Position numbers and translations under genes: made by a program
The notes under the pieces: generated by a model
What the model was told of the DNA's origin: nothing
The model's database searches: none
What the model saw: only the letters and a program-made list of their open reading frames with translations
Assembly (NCBI GenBank): GCA_932294295.1
Contig: OW028582.1
Span: 4,769,515-4,833,514, forward strand
Source of the DNA: Alitta virens
Taxonomy: Eukaryota > Annelida > Polychaeta > Phyllodocida > Nereididae
DNA length: 64,000 nt
Reading direction: 5' to 3'
Part shown: one piece after another, positions 11,711 through 24,600 of the stretch
Numbering within the stretch: position 1 is the first letter of the stretch
Layout of the letters: the number at the start of each line of letters is the position of its first letter

Positions 11711-14700
11711 AGCGTTATTGCCATTGTACCAAGGTTGATTCTTCTATTGTATTGCATTCATCTGGATCATGCCAAACATAAATCGCTCGAGACTAGCTGA
11801 GAGTATTAGCAGTTTAATGATGTTAGAGACTTAGAAAGGCAGTCAAGAAATTGGACCGATGAATGCGGTAGAGAGAAAGTATGTTAGTAGAAAACGTGAA
11901 AGTTAACGGTGATCTAATCTCAAATTTATGTACAATGAACATAATTGAATTAAAAAATGACTTATTTTATGAGATTGTAAGCTATATTTAATGAAAATCA
12001 ATAGCACAAAAATGAATGTTCGAAATATGCAACTTTTTGAATCGAGTAAGATCTTAGTATTGCCTTGGCGATATATATGCCTCTTTATGTGCGGCAGATG
12101 TTCGTGAAGTTGTGAGACGTTAGTTTCTATGTTGATCGAAGCTGATCTGTGTTTATCTGTTTTGCAATTTCATGTTCCGCAAAGGGTTATTAACAAGTGA
12201 ATTTAGCGACAGTTATGTCAGAACGGGCCAATAAATGGGGGACTTTTCAGTCAACAGGGTGAGCTCAATGCTGGTCCCCTCTACCATTGTGACGTCATCA
12301 GTACACTCAATAACCCGATTGTATGATGACATCATCAAACAAAGGCCTTATGACCAGCGTATAGCGCCCCCTATTGACCTGAACGTCCCCCATTGAATAA
12401 ATAGCCATGTGATATTCACATGCAACTTAGCCATTTGTAATACAGTGAATCTGAAGAGTATTATCAATTATCAGACGTTGTTTAACACCGCTTGGCTTTA
12501 AAGACTTACTTTTGAATCTTTTTTCACTATAGATGTAAGAATCGTTTGCACGGTATTTGAAGATTTGTCAATGATGCCCGATTGAATTTTGAATGGTTTT
12601 TCATTAGTTTCTAAGACAGAGCATCGTTTATGGTTTAGTTTAGTTTGATGAATTTTATTATAAAAAAAAATCACATTTAGGCGAACTTAAAGATTAGTTC
12701 AAACTTGGGTCGATTTATTCAAAAATTGTAATGAACTTTATTTCAAGTAGTATTTTGGTAAGTGAAATTTGAGCTGGCATTGTAAAAAAAGTTCATATCA
12801 ATATTCATTTAAATTTTGATATCAATCGTTTTTGATAAGTTTTACGTTACGCAATTGAATATTTGTTACTATTTGGTGAAAATTTGTTGTCGATGGGGAA
12901 GCATTATTTGTTTTGTGCAAGGCGTGTACGACTGAAAACTACCTGTTCAATATTTTTATCTTGTTTTTCTTCTTCTTCTTTTCCATGGCTGTGCAGTTTT
13001 GATAGTTTTATTTTTTGATATACATATTAAACTGTTGAGTTTCTGGCATTCCAAGTAGCTTGTACATTTCTACTGTTGTTAATTAGTTTTATCTCCCGAT
13101 AAACTGTGCCGTAGTTCAGTTGTTAAGTTAGTGTAGCATCTATTTCATGTGTTTCATGTATGTTACATGCTGAATCTAGTAGTTGGAGTAGAATTTCTGT
13201 ATCTGTTCATTTTGTTTATATTGTATATGCATGAAGTTGAATGTATGAATGAAAATGACTTGTCAGTCTCACATGAAAGGGATTTCTCACTTCGAAACAT
13301 GTAGAGTTGCCGTTAACGAGGCATATCGAATAATGCGACTTGTAGTCGGCATGCGGCTATGACGATCTTAGGGTTCTTGATATCAGGGTAATTAGCAACT
13401 TTAAATAATGTTTGAGATTTGTAGATTACCGAAACAGGATTTTAGTAGAAGTGACATTTTTAAGATCATTACTTACTGCATCAGTAAGTAATCAAATATT
13501 TGCAAGATAGTCGGAAAGAATGACGAATTAACACATTTAATTGTGTCACAATGGATAGTATTTGTAACGGTGTTCATTAATTAGTGCAATTATTGTGAGT
13601 GATGAGCATTTTCTTAGTAACATAAAGGTGCCGAAAGTAAAATCTTTCAAATTGTGTCAGTTCGTCGCTGCGAATGGATTATCGAACTTCCGAATTGTGT
13701 AAAATGTCTGTGATGTAATCGACGTTTAGTGTGCGTCCTAATTGTGATCAGTGACATTCTTATCTGCACAAACAAACCAACCAGCCTTACAGATCCGAGC
13801 GATGCTGCAAAATGTGTGTCGTGAAGAACCCTTAATAATGTGTCTTAGTGAGTTTCAAAAGCGTGTATATATTACCGAGTTACTACTGTTTTTATATTGA
13901 CTATGTATGTGAGGAATACAACTTAAATGTACTTTGCCCATTTTATGAAATTTGTAACACAGCACTCTGTGAAAATATATACTTACAAATGTAGTAGCAT
14001 GAAAATATTATGGAAAAGGTGTGCTATTTATATACTCTAAAGGTGGTATATTTCATAGATGAATTATTAAAGATCTGAATTTACTGTGCGAGGAATAGTT
14101 TTAAAGTGAGAGATTGGCCTTTAATGTTTTGGGGAAGTTAACAGTTCTTGCGGAGGAAGCCTTTTGGTTTTGTAACGAGATATCGTAAACTTGTAATGAT
14201 TGCAAAATATGTCGCTGCTAGATTGTTAACGATTCAGCCAAAGTTTTCAATGAAATTAGGAGAAAATTTTGTCATTTTGACACATGAATATTAGGTAGTT
14301 CCTGGAAAACTTACTATAGTGCCAATTGGTAACAAAATGAGTGATTTGAAATGTTTTTTTTTTTTAAATATATCTGTTTTTAAAGAAAACTTCCGTTTAG
14401 AAAAAGAGCAGTGTATGCATCTGTTTTAAATTTATAGTCCCTGATTTTATTCTTTTTTAGGTCTAGTTTGTTAGCAGAATTTTCTTAGGCTTGCAGAGCT
14501 TTTTTGGGAAGTTTTTCCGATACGTTTTGTCGATGTTATATGTCCGATGTTGGTGAAATATTTGTTGGAATCGACCAAATGAATTGAGTCTTAACGATTC
14601 ATACGTAATCATACCAATCCGCCCATAAATAGTATCAGTGTGATATGTCCAATGGTATATAATTATTTAGATATAATGTTTACACAAACACTCCTGTATA

Positions 14701-15743
14701 TTGAAAGTGCCTATCTGCTGTCTACAGATGTTAAAACCTACTTGTAGTTTTTTCCGCTGAAAGTAACATGAAAAATATTTTTTTATGCTAGGCCGTTTTA
14801 TTTTTTGTCTAATGTTTTTATAATGACCGATCAACATACTTTTTTTGTGAAATGGATACGTTGTGAATTTTAAGTTTTGGCCAACACAGTAAAATGAGTT
14901 GCAACTAATGTGAGTTCGTTAAAAAACAGTGCAATGAAAAATCTGTGAACGGGTTGTTAATGCTTTTTGAAAAGGAAGCAATTAGTTGAAGCATCTTTCA
15001 TGTCCTTTCATGATTTATCAGTTCAAAATATGTATCCGTGATTTTGTTAAGTGAATGAACATTTTTGTCAGTTTTGTATCTGAGCACAACAACTACAGCA
15101 ATGAATTGTGTTTCCTCAGAATGAATTGGTGTGAAATGAGAACTTTGTTAGGACGTAAGATAATTTACGGGAAGATGTAGTTGTGTTGATGTATCGAGCA
15201 TAGTTTTGTCAGCCAATAGCAGAACCAAAAGACACATTAAATTGAAATGAGTTTGTCCAAATGGGGAGAAAAAGTACCACAAGAGGTCACCGACACCGTA
15301 GCGATGACGTCGTAATATTATATATTGTGACGTCATGAATATTGTCTTCTCCTGTGCCCCAAAAGGCTCTTACTTTTTCTCCTCGTTGTAGTTTTTCCAA
15401 TGAGTTGTGTAGTGTTTGTACGGTGTTGAAATTTGAATGTGATCAACATATTCCTGCCAATTATTGTTACAGATCAAGGTACTGTTTTAGTACGATATGC
15501 GTTGTGAGTTGTAAAACGTTATAGCACGTTATAGCATCATTGCCTTAGTTCTTGACCGAACCATACTTTGAGAAGGACGAGTTTCTTTTTGTAGAAATAC
15601 TCTCATTTTAGAGTTTAAATTAGATATAAACTACTTGACCTGCGTCTGAACTGTCCATAACAAATTTATAACTGACAAGCTTTCTTTATGTGATGTTGGA
15701 ATTCTGGGACTGCATAAAAACTTCCTCTGCACTCATAAATGAC

Positions 15744-15749
15744 AATAAA
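15744..15749 (+). other. Polyadenylation signal, TMEM64
   Basis: AATAAA followed within about 20-35 bases by a GT-rich stretch (tgtgtttgttttt). It is the best-placed signal for the end of the TMEM64 transcript. Confidence 0.55.
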
Positions 15750-15949
15750 GTTTTTTTAACAGTGCATTTGTGTTTGTTTTTATAAATTAAAATCTACGCC
15801 TGGCAACACTGAACTTCGCTGCGGCAACAGAAATTGCCATGGTAAACGAACACAATCGTCGCCCACACATTGCATGTTCATGATTTGATAGAAAACTGAC
15901 TTTTCATGTCACTGAGTGACAAGTTTTTGCGAATATTCGATGCCACCGA

Positions 15950-16065
15950 GTCTAACAGCTGGGTGGTTAAATCACTGTTCACAAAATCTTAAGGAGTTAG
16001 GGTTTGATTCTCTGACCAGGCAATTTTAATAACGGATACCCATGGTATTGAGAAACCTGGTGAAA
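15950..16065 (+). repeat. tRNA-derived SINE relic
   Basis: 'agctgggtggttaaatc' resembles an A box and 'gggtttgattctctg' a B box about 45 bases later. The 3' body could not be matched elsewhere in the window. Confidence 0.4.
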
Positions 16066-16369
16066 AGTCATGAATGTGAAATCCCATTTTCCTGGATGGT
16101 GAAAGAAGGGGAATAGTGTTATCTAGTCGGGTAAAATTATCTGTGGCAAAAATGACATTATTTAAAATACAGCAAAAGTAAATGCTAAGTGTCCACTTGG
16201 GATCGTATTTAAAGAAGTGAAGTGATATTAACTAGTATGAAACTTTTTGGTCTGGAAAGAGTCTGCACAAAGCAGGGAAAGGGAGTCTTGCAGGAAAATG
16301 TGGGCACTGTAAGTAATCGCAAATAACTAAGTGGAGACCGTGGTGTACAGTTTAGTTTCATAAAATACG

Positions 16370-16560
16370 GGCGACTCTAGCTGTCTGTAGTGAGCCGTAC
16401 CTGTCTGTGGTCTAAACATTATAAAGCCAGCTGCTTCTGTCCACTCCTATAGCTAATAATCGGCTTACATCTATCACCAGGTAAATATAAACCTTGGTAA
16501 ATGTAAGAAATTAATCTAATATATCATAAATATGTACTTTTAGATCCGGTTTTGAGTAGC
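16370..16560 (+). repeat. Dispersed repeat, family C copy 1
   Basis: Matches the reverse complement of about 23955-24150 over its length. Shared blocks include 'cgactctag', 'gcttctgtc', 'actccta', 'cggcttacatct', 'ccttggtaaatg' and 'agaaatt', in the same order. Element class unknown. Confidence 0.6.
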
Positions 16561-16614
16561 CAGCTATGACAGCTTTGTCTAGTTTCAATTTGATGGGCTG
16601 TTTTTAATGAAACA

Positions 16615-16880
16615 ATGAAACTAATGGTTAAGGTGTTCGACTGTTGATCATGATGCAGTAGGTTTGAACCCCCACCGCAGCATGGAGGATTGGGGCGGAT
16701 CTACAACCACCACTGCCTCACCCCAACCAGGTGTAATGGGTACTTGGCAATAAGCTACCTCAGTGATGGTACTGGCGTGAGCTCTCAAGCCCCAGCAGTT
16801 AACCCTGAGTTGAAAAAGATAGTGAAGCCTGCAGATTGCTTGTACTGGTGGACAAGACCCCGGAGGCACAGCCAAAACTA
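16615..16880 (+). repeat. tRNA-derived SINE
   Basis: 'aatggttaaggtgttcgac' gives an A box and 'taggtttgaaccccc' a B box. The body contains 'aaccaggtgtaatgggtac' and 'ttggcaata', a segment I recognise as common in bodies of invertebrate SINEs. About 265 bp, plus strand, decayed. Confidence 0.6.
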
Positions 16881-17190
16881 GCCGCCGCTAGTCGTTTTGG
16901 CCTTTAGTCGAGTTTAGTCGAGAGCCGCTAAATTTTTAAGAACTGACGCCGTCGAAATTTTGCAACTAAAACTGACAGTAAAACTAAGAAAGGCTCACAA
17001 TAACTGCCCTGGTGGCTGGCCGGTGCACAGGCTCCAGGGGCGTTGATTTCCCTTAAATTAATGGTGGATCACTTATACCAAACATATAAACTTGTACTGA
17101 TATGTAATATCAAGTGTAAAGCAGTTTAACAAAGCACAAATTTTCCAAAAAAAAAAAGTGAAAAAGGGTAATTTTTATTTGTGAATTTCA

Positions 17191-17212
17191 GGGGGGGGGG
17201 GGGGGGGGGGGG
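17191..17212. repeat. G homopolymer, 22 bases
   Basis: Uninterrupted run of 22 G in the convergent gap; see the C runs at 1487 and 21691. Confidence 0.9.
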
Positions 17213-17385
17213 AGATGATTGCATTGATCATACATCTCCCACATCTACAATATTACAACCCAGGCTCATAAAAATGTGTTTTGTATTTTGAATCACCAAA
17301 TTTTCACTTTACCAGTGGCTGTCTACGACAAATAAATAACAGAACAAACAACAAACTCCATATATTTCAATATAATACATGTGCA

Positions 17386-17391
17386 TTTATT
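17386..17391 (-). other. Polyadenylation signal, USP10
   Basis: AATAAA on the minus strand, followed by a GT-rich stretch on that strand (gtttgttgtttgttctgtt). It is a plausible end for the USP10 transcript; closer signals may also be used. Confidence 0.5.
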
Positions 17392-20300
17392 TTTTTGTCA
17401 TTCTAAGTGAATGATATGAACACCATACCAAGTGCCGAAACACAATCAATTTGCAATGTAGCTGGCGTCATTTTTTTTTTAACAATGCAAAAATACCTTT
17501 CGTATTCACTGCAAAACAACACATTCACGCGATGATTAAATATGAAATGAAATAATGAAATGAAGCAACTTCTGGCAAAATGTGACCTTCACCTTTTAGT
17601 CTGTGATTTTTTAAATGAGGCTGCAGAGTCCAATGAAGTCCAGATTGAGGTGAAAAAAAAAAGAATGAAATTCTTAATAGCGAATTTCATTGACTAAATG
17701 CTTGAATTGTGAATAACTTGACAGAGATTAATTACCCCAAAATATCCCGATTTCAATCTGAGATTAAAAGTAACATCATTAGACACAGAGGTATTAATTA
17801 ATTGGCCATTTAATAATTCTGCAATTCAATCAGAATATTAATTTATCCCATAATCAGAATATTAATTTATCCCATAATCAGAGCAACACTGAACACATGC
17901 TAAAATTCTCTTGAGATCGAAAACAGAATTGTTAGTAGTAGATTACTTGATTTAGTAATTACATGTATCTCAACTCTCTGCCATTGAGAGATATGACGGA
18001 ACAATTTTAATTTAATTTCTTGGCACAAACACTCATATTGGACTAATTGGAGTGAAATAGAATTAAGCTCGGAAGTTATGGGGGAGACACCTTCGCCTCA
18101 AGCTTCTGAATATGAAATATCAAATGTTTTCTATTTACATTACGATCGTTTCAATGTGTATTACATGGCAATAAACACATCCTTGCAACAAACCTGTCGA
18201 TTTATACAATTTAAATGAACTACCATTTCCCATTTTACAGTCTTATTTTTGGCAAATTCTTACCATGGGTATACCTTTTTAATAGCTGTTAAATATCCCA
18301 AATTATTACGATCTATTCTTAAATATATAAAAAAAAACAATTGATGCACGACAACGTCCAAAAATGAAATGAAGTGAAACGAATATGAGATGAATAAAAT
18401 GTCCATGCAATTTTGACGGTATCACTCCACTTAACCATCACAATCATACTTTAAAGTGGATTACTATACGTTTTACGAAGCATTATTTAAATCACTCTAT
18501 TTCATTTTATCGTTACGCAAAGCATTTTCTAACTAACCACTACGTTTCTTTTGCACATCATACAAGAGTAATATCGTGTTTACATTGGCGCAATCAAGTA
18601 ACAACTCGTCATAAATTACTCTTTAACATTAATTACGTTTTATCAGAACAATAGATGCAGTTTTAAAATGGCGGATAAATACATTAAACCTTGGAGTGCG
18701 TGAAATAAGCGCAAATGAAATTTACTTCTTACGAGCATCACATTTTTGAAGCAGCGAGCTAAATCCGCGACGAGACAGCTTGATTTAAATCAAAACACAA
18801 TTTCAACAATTATATGCAAATACCATAACAGCCACCGACAACATAATATGCAGTTTTTGGTTTCACACTATTATTTATAAGCATCTTTCTTATCATTAAG
18901 AAGAACCATACTGATCTTTCAAAGGAAACATTTTCTACTATTGAATTATGATCTAATTTCACGAAATCCCAAATTGGTCTTACAGATAGATTCGAACATG
19001 CCTACTAATTTAAAAAAAGCGAGTCGCACATAGTCGTAATATAAAGGCACATTATACAGGATAACTTAAGAAGTTGACATAATTACGACAATCTCCGATG
19101 TACTTTTCATTCAAAGGCGATGGATGCCTTATCACCATTTCAGATTTCATGAAATTTTACATACTTATAGTCCAAATTATCTTTAATTTTGTCTGATGGG
19201 GAACTATCCTAACAGATGGCGCTGCAACCGAAGCAGATATCACACAATGGAATGACATCATCAACCATTGCAACAAACGTGATGTCATTAAACGGATGAC
19301 ATCATCAAACAATATCAATCCGCTTTGGTGTCAGCGACTTCTGTCCTGCTCTACCTCCCCATTCACAGCAACGACAGTTTGCATTGGAAAATGACGTTCT
19401 TTAGCGATTGTTCAGTAACAGTACTGATTGCAGGTGCAACTAACAAAGACGAAACTAACGAAACAAACTGAAAAACAAAATCATCAACTTCAACATCAAC
19501 TTTGTCGCAACGTATCAGCGTGGTGGGGAGTCTTTCTTTATCAAAATAATCGCAGAAACTGCAAAATTTAAGTGCAATATGCAAACAACGATTCAATAAA
19601 TTAACTTTGAACTACATAACACCAATCTCCCTTATAAGTGCATATATAGCAACCAGAAAAATACAACGAATCTGATTATTACAAATCCTCGGACAAAGAT
19701 AAATACAATCAAAAACTGTTTTGCAAATCTTCCGTGTGGTTATCTACTGTATCATTTTACAATTTATCTTTTTTTGTAAACTAACACCATGTTTATTGTC
19801 TTCTTCAATTATTGAAGGGTATAATGTACGCATTGTGATTGTAAAACATTATTGACTTGAGAATGACACTTCGTCGTACATCAAATTTGGGCTCTGAAGT
19901 ATTCGTTTTAACATCAGTTACAATGCGTTTATATCTTTGACTGGAAACTGTTGACAGTTGTTCATATTTCTGCTGTATAATATACTACCGGACGATAGTG
20001 CGCTGATAATCTATGGTGCTGCCCTCTTGAGGACACTTTAGTTCTTGAAATTTTCGCTAGATGCTTCCGTTCTGACATCAGCGCCCTACTCATACTACTT
20101 AGGTATATTTTTAACTACCTTCGGAGACAACGGGAAATATGAGGGATTTATTATAATGTTAATCCATAAAGAATGTTAAACGCTGCGTCAAAGCAGCTTC
20201 ACTCTCCCCGCAGTTGTCACAACTTGTCAGTAACAAAATATCAGTCTCCCTCTGTACAAAAATATAATCTTACTGGAACAAATTCAATTGAAGAAGGGCA

Positions 20301-21447
20301 CAGATGTATTTTAAGCATTCACAGTCAACTCCTTTTAAAATCAATACGACTACCTTTTATCTACTTCAAAATGGATATATAAATGTATTTACAAGGTATG
20401 TTACAAGCTATGTACAATATAATAAGCAATATTACTGTAATATTACTGTAGTAGTAATCTCCACACACCTCTAATCACATCGTCTTGATATCTACTCAAT
20501 ACTGACACACAATTTTAATCCGAACGTCATAAACACAACGCCCGTCCCTGCCTCCCAATCCTATAACAAATCAGGAATCGTTTCAAATAATCGCTCTCGC
20601 AAATTATGCCTACATCCTGGCACTACACCAGAAAAACAACGATACCAATAATAGCATAAGCATTGATCAGTAATTACATTACTTTTTAAAAGTATTGCTT
20701 TTTAACAGTCGAAGAATAAATTATTTCTGCATGGTTTACTTTTAAATTAGCTACTCCACTGCAAATTTCGCATAATATGCGTTTCACGACGAGCAAAATG
20801 ATTAAATAGGACCAAAAACACGAGCTAAATCCGATAGAATAATGACACAACAAAAAACATTCTGCAAAAAAACACTAACGAAAGATGGAATAAAAAAATG
20901 GAATACTTCACAACAATAGAAATTCATAACGAAGAAAATTCTGACACTTCCGTTCAAAGAGTGACGCGTGATTCCACATTCCAGTGTTGTGCGACGGTCG
21001 TGTTTTTCGAATCTTTTCAACGAAGTGTTGCGATGACAGCAGACTATCCAATAAGTGTTGATGACAGGGAGTAATGCTGATAATACAACATGAAGGCATT
21101 TAATTTCTCTATTTAGAGAAACGATTACGTGGTCAAAACTTGCATTTTAATAGTTTTGGGGAAGATGTATAGAAGTCATTAGACCAGTTACGCCACGACA
21201 TCAGAATTTTTGTCCGTGTGATTACAAAAGTAGCACACTCAACGATTGAAGTCAGTCCTCCGACTAAATAAGTCGATAAGCTGTGGCGTAGGCATCAATG
21301 ACGGATCAATTCCGTCATCGTCAATTTTGCAGTGACGCAATATAACATAAACAGAGTCTCAAGTCATTTCAAACATCAAACTGTGAAACACATCGTTATA
21401 ACAAATCACGGGTTAAACACCAGCCAATGAGGCTGTTGAATGATATC
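17392..21447 (-). other. Probable 3'UTR of USP10
   Basis: About 4 kb without coding signal between the USP10 stop and the minus-strand AATAAA. A copy of the ATGACATCAT repeat lies at 19240-19320. Nothing else seen. Confidence 0.45.
19240..19320 (+). repeat. Dispersed repeat with ATGACATCAT palindromes, copy 2
   Basis: Related to 2806-2872 (see there); contains gatgacatcatc twice and gatgtcatt once. Confidence 0.4.
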
Positions 21448-21635
21448 TCATATTAGGTCCGCTCGACGATATAAGATGAGATAAGGTACGCGGGATGGCA
21501 CAAATCTCAGCACGGAGTTCAGAGACACTAGTTTAATGTTGCCGTCATCTGCTTGGACCCAACCGTTGAGTCCTGGGTGGAAGTAGTCTGTCGTGTAATG
21601 TCCTCCAACAGCACGGCTGCCATGGTGACTGACAA
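21448..21635 (-). CDS. USP10: USP10 last exon with the catalytic His box
   Basis: Exon 14, 188 bases, acceptor 'ctttgcag'. It encodes [20 protein letters not shown], then [10 protein letters not shown] and the C-terminal [12 protein letters not shown], ending at TGA (21448-21450). The GGHYT histidine and the following aspartates complete the USP catalytic triad. Confidence 0.93.
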
Positions 21636-24600
21636 CTGCAAAGAAAGAATATCTTAATTCTTAGGGCTGTTCCATATCTGATTTTTAAGACCCCCCCCCC
21701 CCCCCCCCCCCACCTACATTAAGCTATTAAGAAAAAACTGGTCAACTACCCCCCTGCCCCGATATCAGTTTAATAAATGAAATAATGAAAAGTTATTAAG
21801 ACATTCATAATGCACTCACCAGCCAGGAGCTTGTACTGCCGTTGATTGGCAGAATATCGAGAACGAGCACTCGGTGACAGAAGATCTGAAACAACAAAAA
21901 TTAAAATCAGGACCGACAAAGAAATGCAGCACCCAGGCACTCAAAATAACACTCAGGCAAATATATTAGTGCATAGTTCATAAAAGTTCTCAAATTATGG
22001 AGTCAGTTCAGAAAATTACGAAGTCAAGGCACTTACATGACATTTTAATCAAATACTGATTACAGCAGATTCCATAGACTTGGAAACTAAACTCCAGAAG
22101 ACATCATGCTAATCTAGAACTCCTCATCGGTTGAGGGACTACTTTAACCAATAGGAGTCCTGGATTCACACAATGTCATCTGGAGTTTAGTGTCTCTGAG
22201 TCTATGAGCTCTGCCGCAATTAGATCAATTAATTCTTTATATTAATACGTATCACAATTGAACCAGTCACCTTTGTTGATGTCCAGATTGACATCGAAGT
22301 CGACTTTCTTGAACATTTTCTGGATGCCACCGGACTTGCTGTCGTACACCATGCATTTCAGGTGCAGCACAAGAATGGCGGGAAGTTCCTCCAGAGTAAT
22401 GCGTCGAGACGCTTCAACCTGAAAAGAGTGAAAACAAAGGATGAAATTACGAGAATTTTAATACGGAAATTGATTACTCGTTATACTGAAGAAGCATGTG
22501 CATAGAGACTGCTGATGGTAACCCGTGACTTCCCCGAATACAGCATGGAATTAATTCAGTTATACTCCACTTAGACTGTTTTCCTATTGTTCTGAGCGGG
22601 CAATAACCAACGAAAATGTTAGTTAACTCCCTCCCCGAGTGCAGACTGAACTTGATTGGCGTAATAAAGGCATTAATACAAAACAATCAAACAAATTTGT
22701 AAATATGCCTTATGGAGTATAAGTTAATTATATCCCTCATAGTCTGGAGTTCACTAATACTTAATAGCGATGTTAAATATTATGTTGACAGTAGATTCAT
22801 TCTTGGATGCACAAATTTTATTAATTTATGTAATGCTTGGTAAATATACTCTCAAAATCCAACTGCAAAGGAGTCCGTCAAGACTCCTATAAATTTAAGA
22901 GCGCTGAGTGTCGCGTCGTATGGAGTTGACTCCTATATTTGGAGAAGGACTCCTAAAATGTTTTTGATACGAGTCCGTTCGACTCCCAAAATTTTTTAAG
23001 CAAATTTCGACTCGTTTTCTATGGGCTTAATGTATTACTTAGACATTGCATAACCACCAGCACCTTCTAATCATGCACATACCAATTGAAATAGCCCGGC
23101 AAAATGAGTCAAGTTCACAGCAAACTATAGCATAGGTGGCAGCAGCTGCTGATTGTTTATAATAGAGCACCATCTTATGGTAATGCAACGATAGCTAAGA
23201 TATATTAGTGATAGAATAGACCACCGTTCAGTTTGTATAATACATTTACCTCTTTCTTGGTCTTGGAGCAGGTGAACCCTTGAATGGCTTCTTTGCTGAC
23301 GAGAGCATCAAGAGCATCTTTGAGGGTGTGAACTTTGTCATTCTGCAAGAAAAGTAAATTAACATTAAGCTGTTAATGATACCCTCGCATATATTATGGT
23401 ATTTAATTCCATACCTCTGAGCTCACATCTACACTCGATGTCATCGAAATTGGCCAGGGTCATCAAAATTGGCCAGGGTCATCAAAATTGGCCACACAAA
23501 CAATTATCACCAACACTTCTAAGATGCTTGTTAAAGTTTCAGAACATTATAAATGATCAGAAGAGTTAGTTTTGTGACAATTTATGAAACTGCAAGGTGT
23601 GTAATGGTGTTTGTCGGGGTTGGCCAATTTCGATGACCTGGCCAATTTTGATGGCCCCGAGTTTAAAACTAATAAGAAGTTGCGGGTCATTGAATAACAA
23701 ACCTGAATATCCAGCTGCAGAGTAAAGAAAGGCTGCAGAGTGGCCGTCTCCTTCAACCCCATCTTTTGAAGTGAGGATCGGATTTGACCGCCAAAGATTT
23801 CCCAGGCCGGCGACTTCTGGAAATTTGCCTGAAGCGAAGATTAGAACATGAATTTCAATCATCGCTACCTGAACATTTTAAGATCTAAAAGTACATGCAG
23901 CACCATTTGGTGCATGAGTTTAGAGTTAAGCACTTTTGTAATTTTTTGTTGAAAAGATGCATGTCGATTGCACCTACATATTCATGATACATTAGATAAA
24001 TTTCTTCCATTTACCAAGGTATATATTTTTTCACTGGTGGTAGATGTAAGCCGACTATAAGCTAGGAGTAGACAGAAGCTACTGGGATAGCCAGTTATAG
24101 CTACAGCCAGGAATAGGTGGCCACAGCTGTCTAGAGTCGACCATATCTTATGAAACTAACTGTATGTTGACACTCTGGGTGGGAACAATTATAACATCAA
24201 TAAGACCATAAACTCACAGCACGAGTGATGACGCTCTTATTCTTGGGTCCAACTTGTTCCCACTGACTGTCCTCTTCTTCGACACTCGTCTCCTCTTCAT
24301 ATTCTTCTTCTTCTTCTTCCAATGACATACCAGACGTCTGTGATGCTACATCACCATTTGGCTTATTTACTGTAATCGAAGGACAGAAAAGTCAAGTTTA
24401 ATAGTAAGTAACACTCTTTACTCCCTTCAGCAAGTTTCGGTGAACTTATCACCATTGATATTTATCAATTAAATGACTTAGCAGTCAAGGAAAGAGACTT
24501 CCTACAAATATTTTTCACTTCTGTACCTGGTTAGGTACACGTGTTCATTAGAAAGAGGATAATTAAAGCTTTCTGAATATCTTTTGTGGGCTCTGTAGCT

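Larger units (their letters stand above)
10929..15765 (+). other. Probable 3'UTR of TMEM64
   Basis: About 4.8 kb without coding signal between the TMEM64 stop codon and the AATAAA at 15744-15749. T-rich composition and the lack of another gene fit a long 3'UTR, but transcription is inferred. It contains an X-box/CRE tandem repeat at 11495-11710. Confidence 0.5.
15766..17385. other. Convergent intergenic gap, TMEM64 / USP10
   Basis: About 1.6 kb between the two tail-to-tail transcription units. It is filled by two decayed tRNA-derived SINEs, a dispersed repeat and a 22-base G run. No gene seen; the short open frames at 16648-16881 lie in SINE sequence. Confidence 0.6.

Noticed and set aside
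16648..16881. Small open frames on both strands near 16.7 kb
   Set aside because: They lie inside a tRNA-derived SINE.
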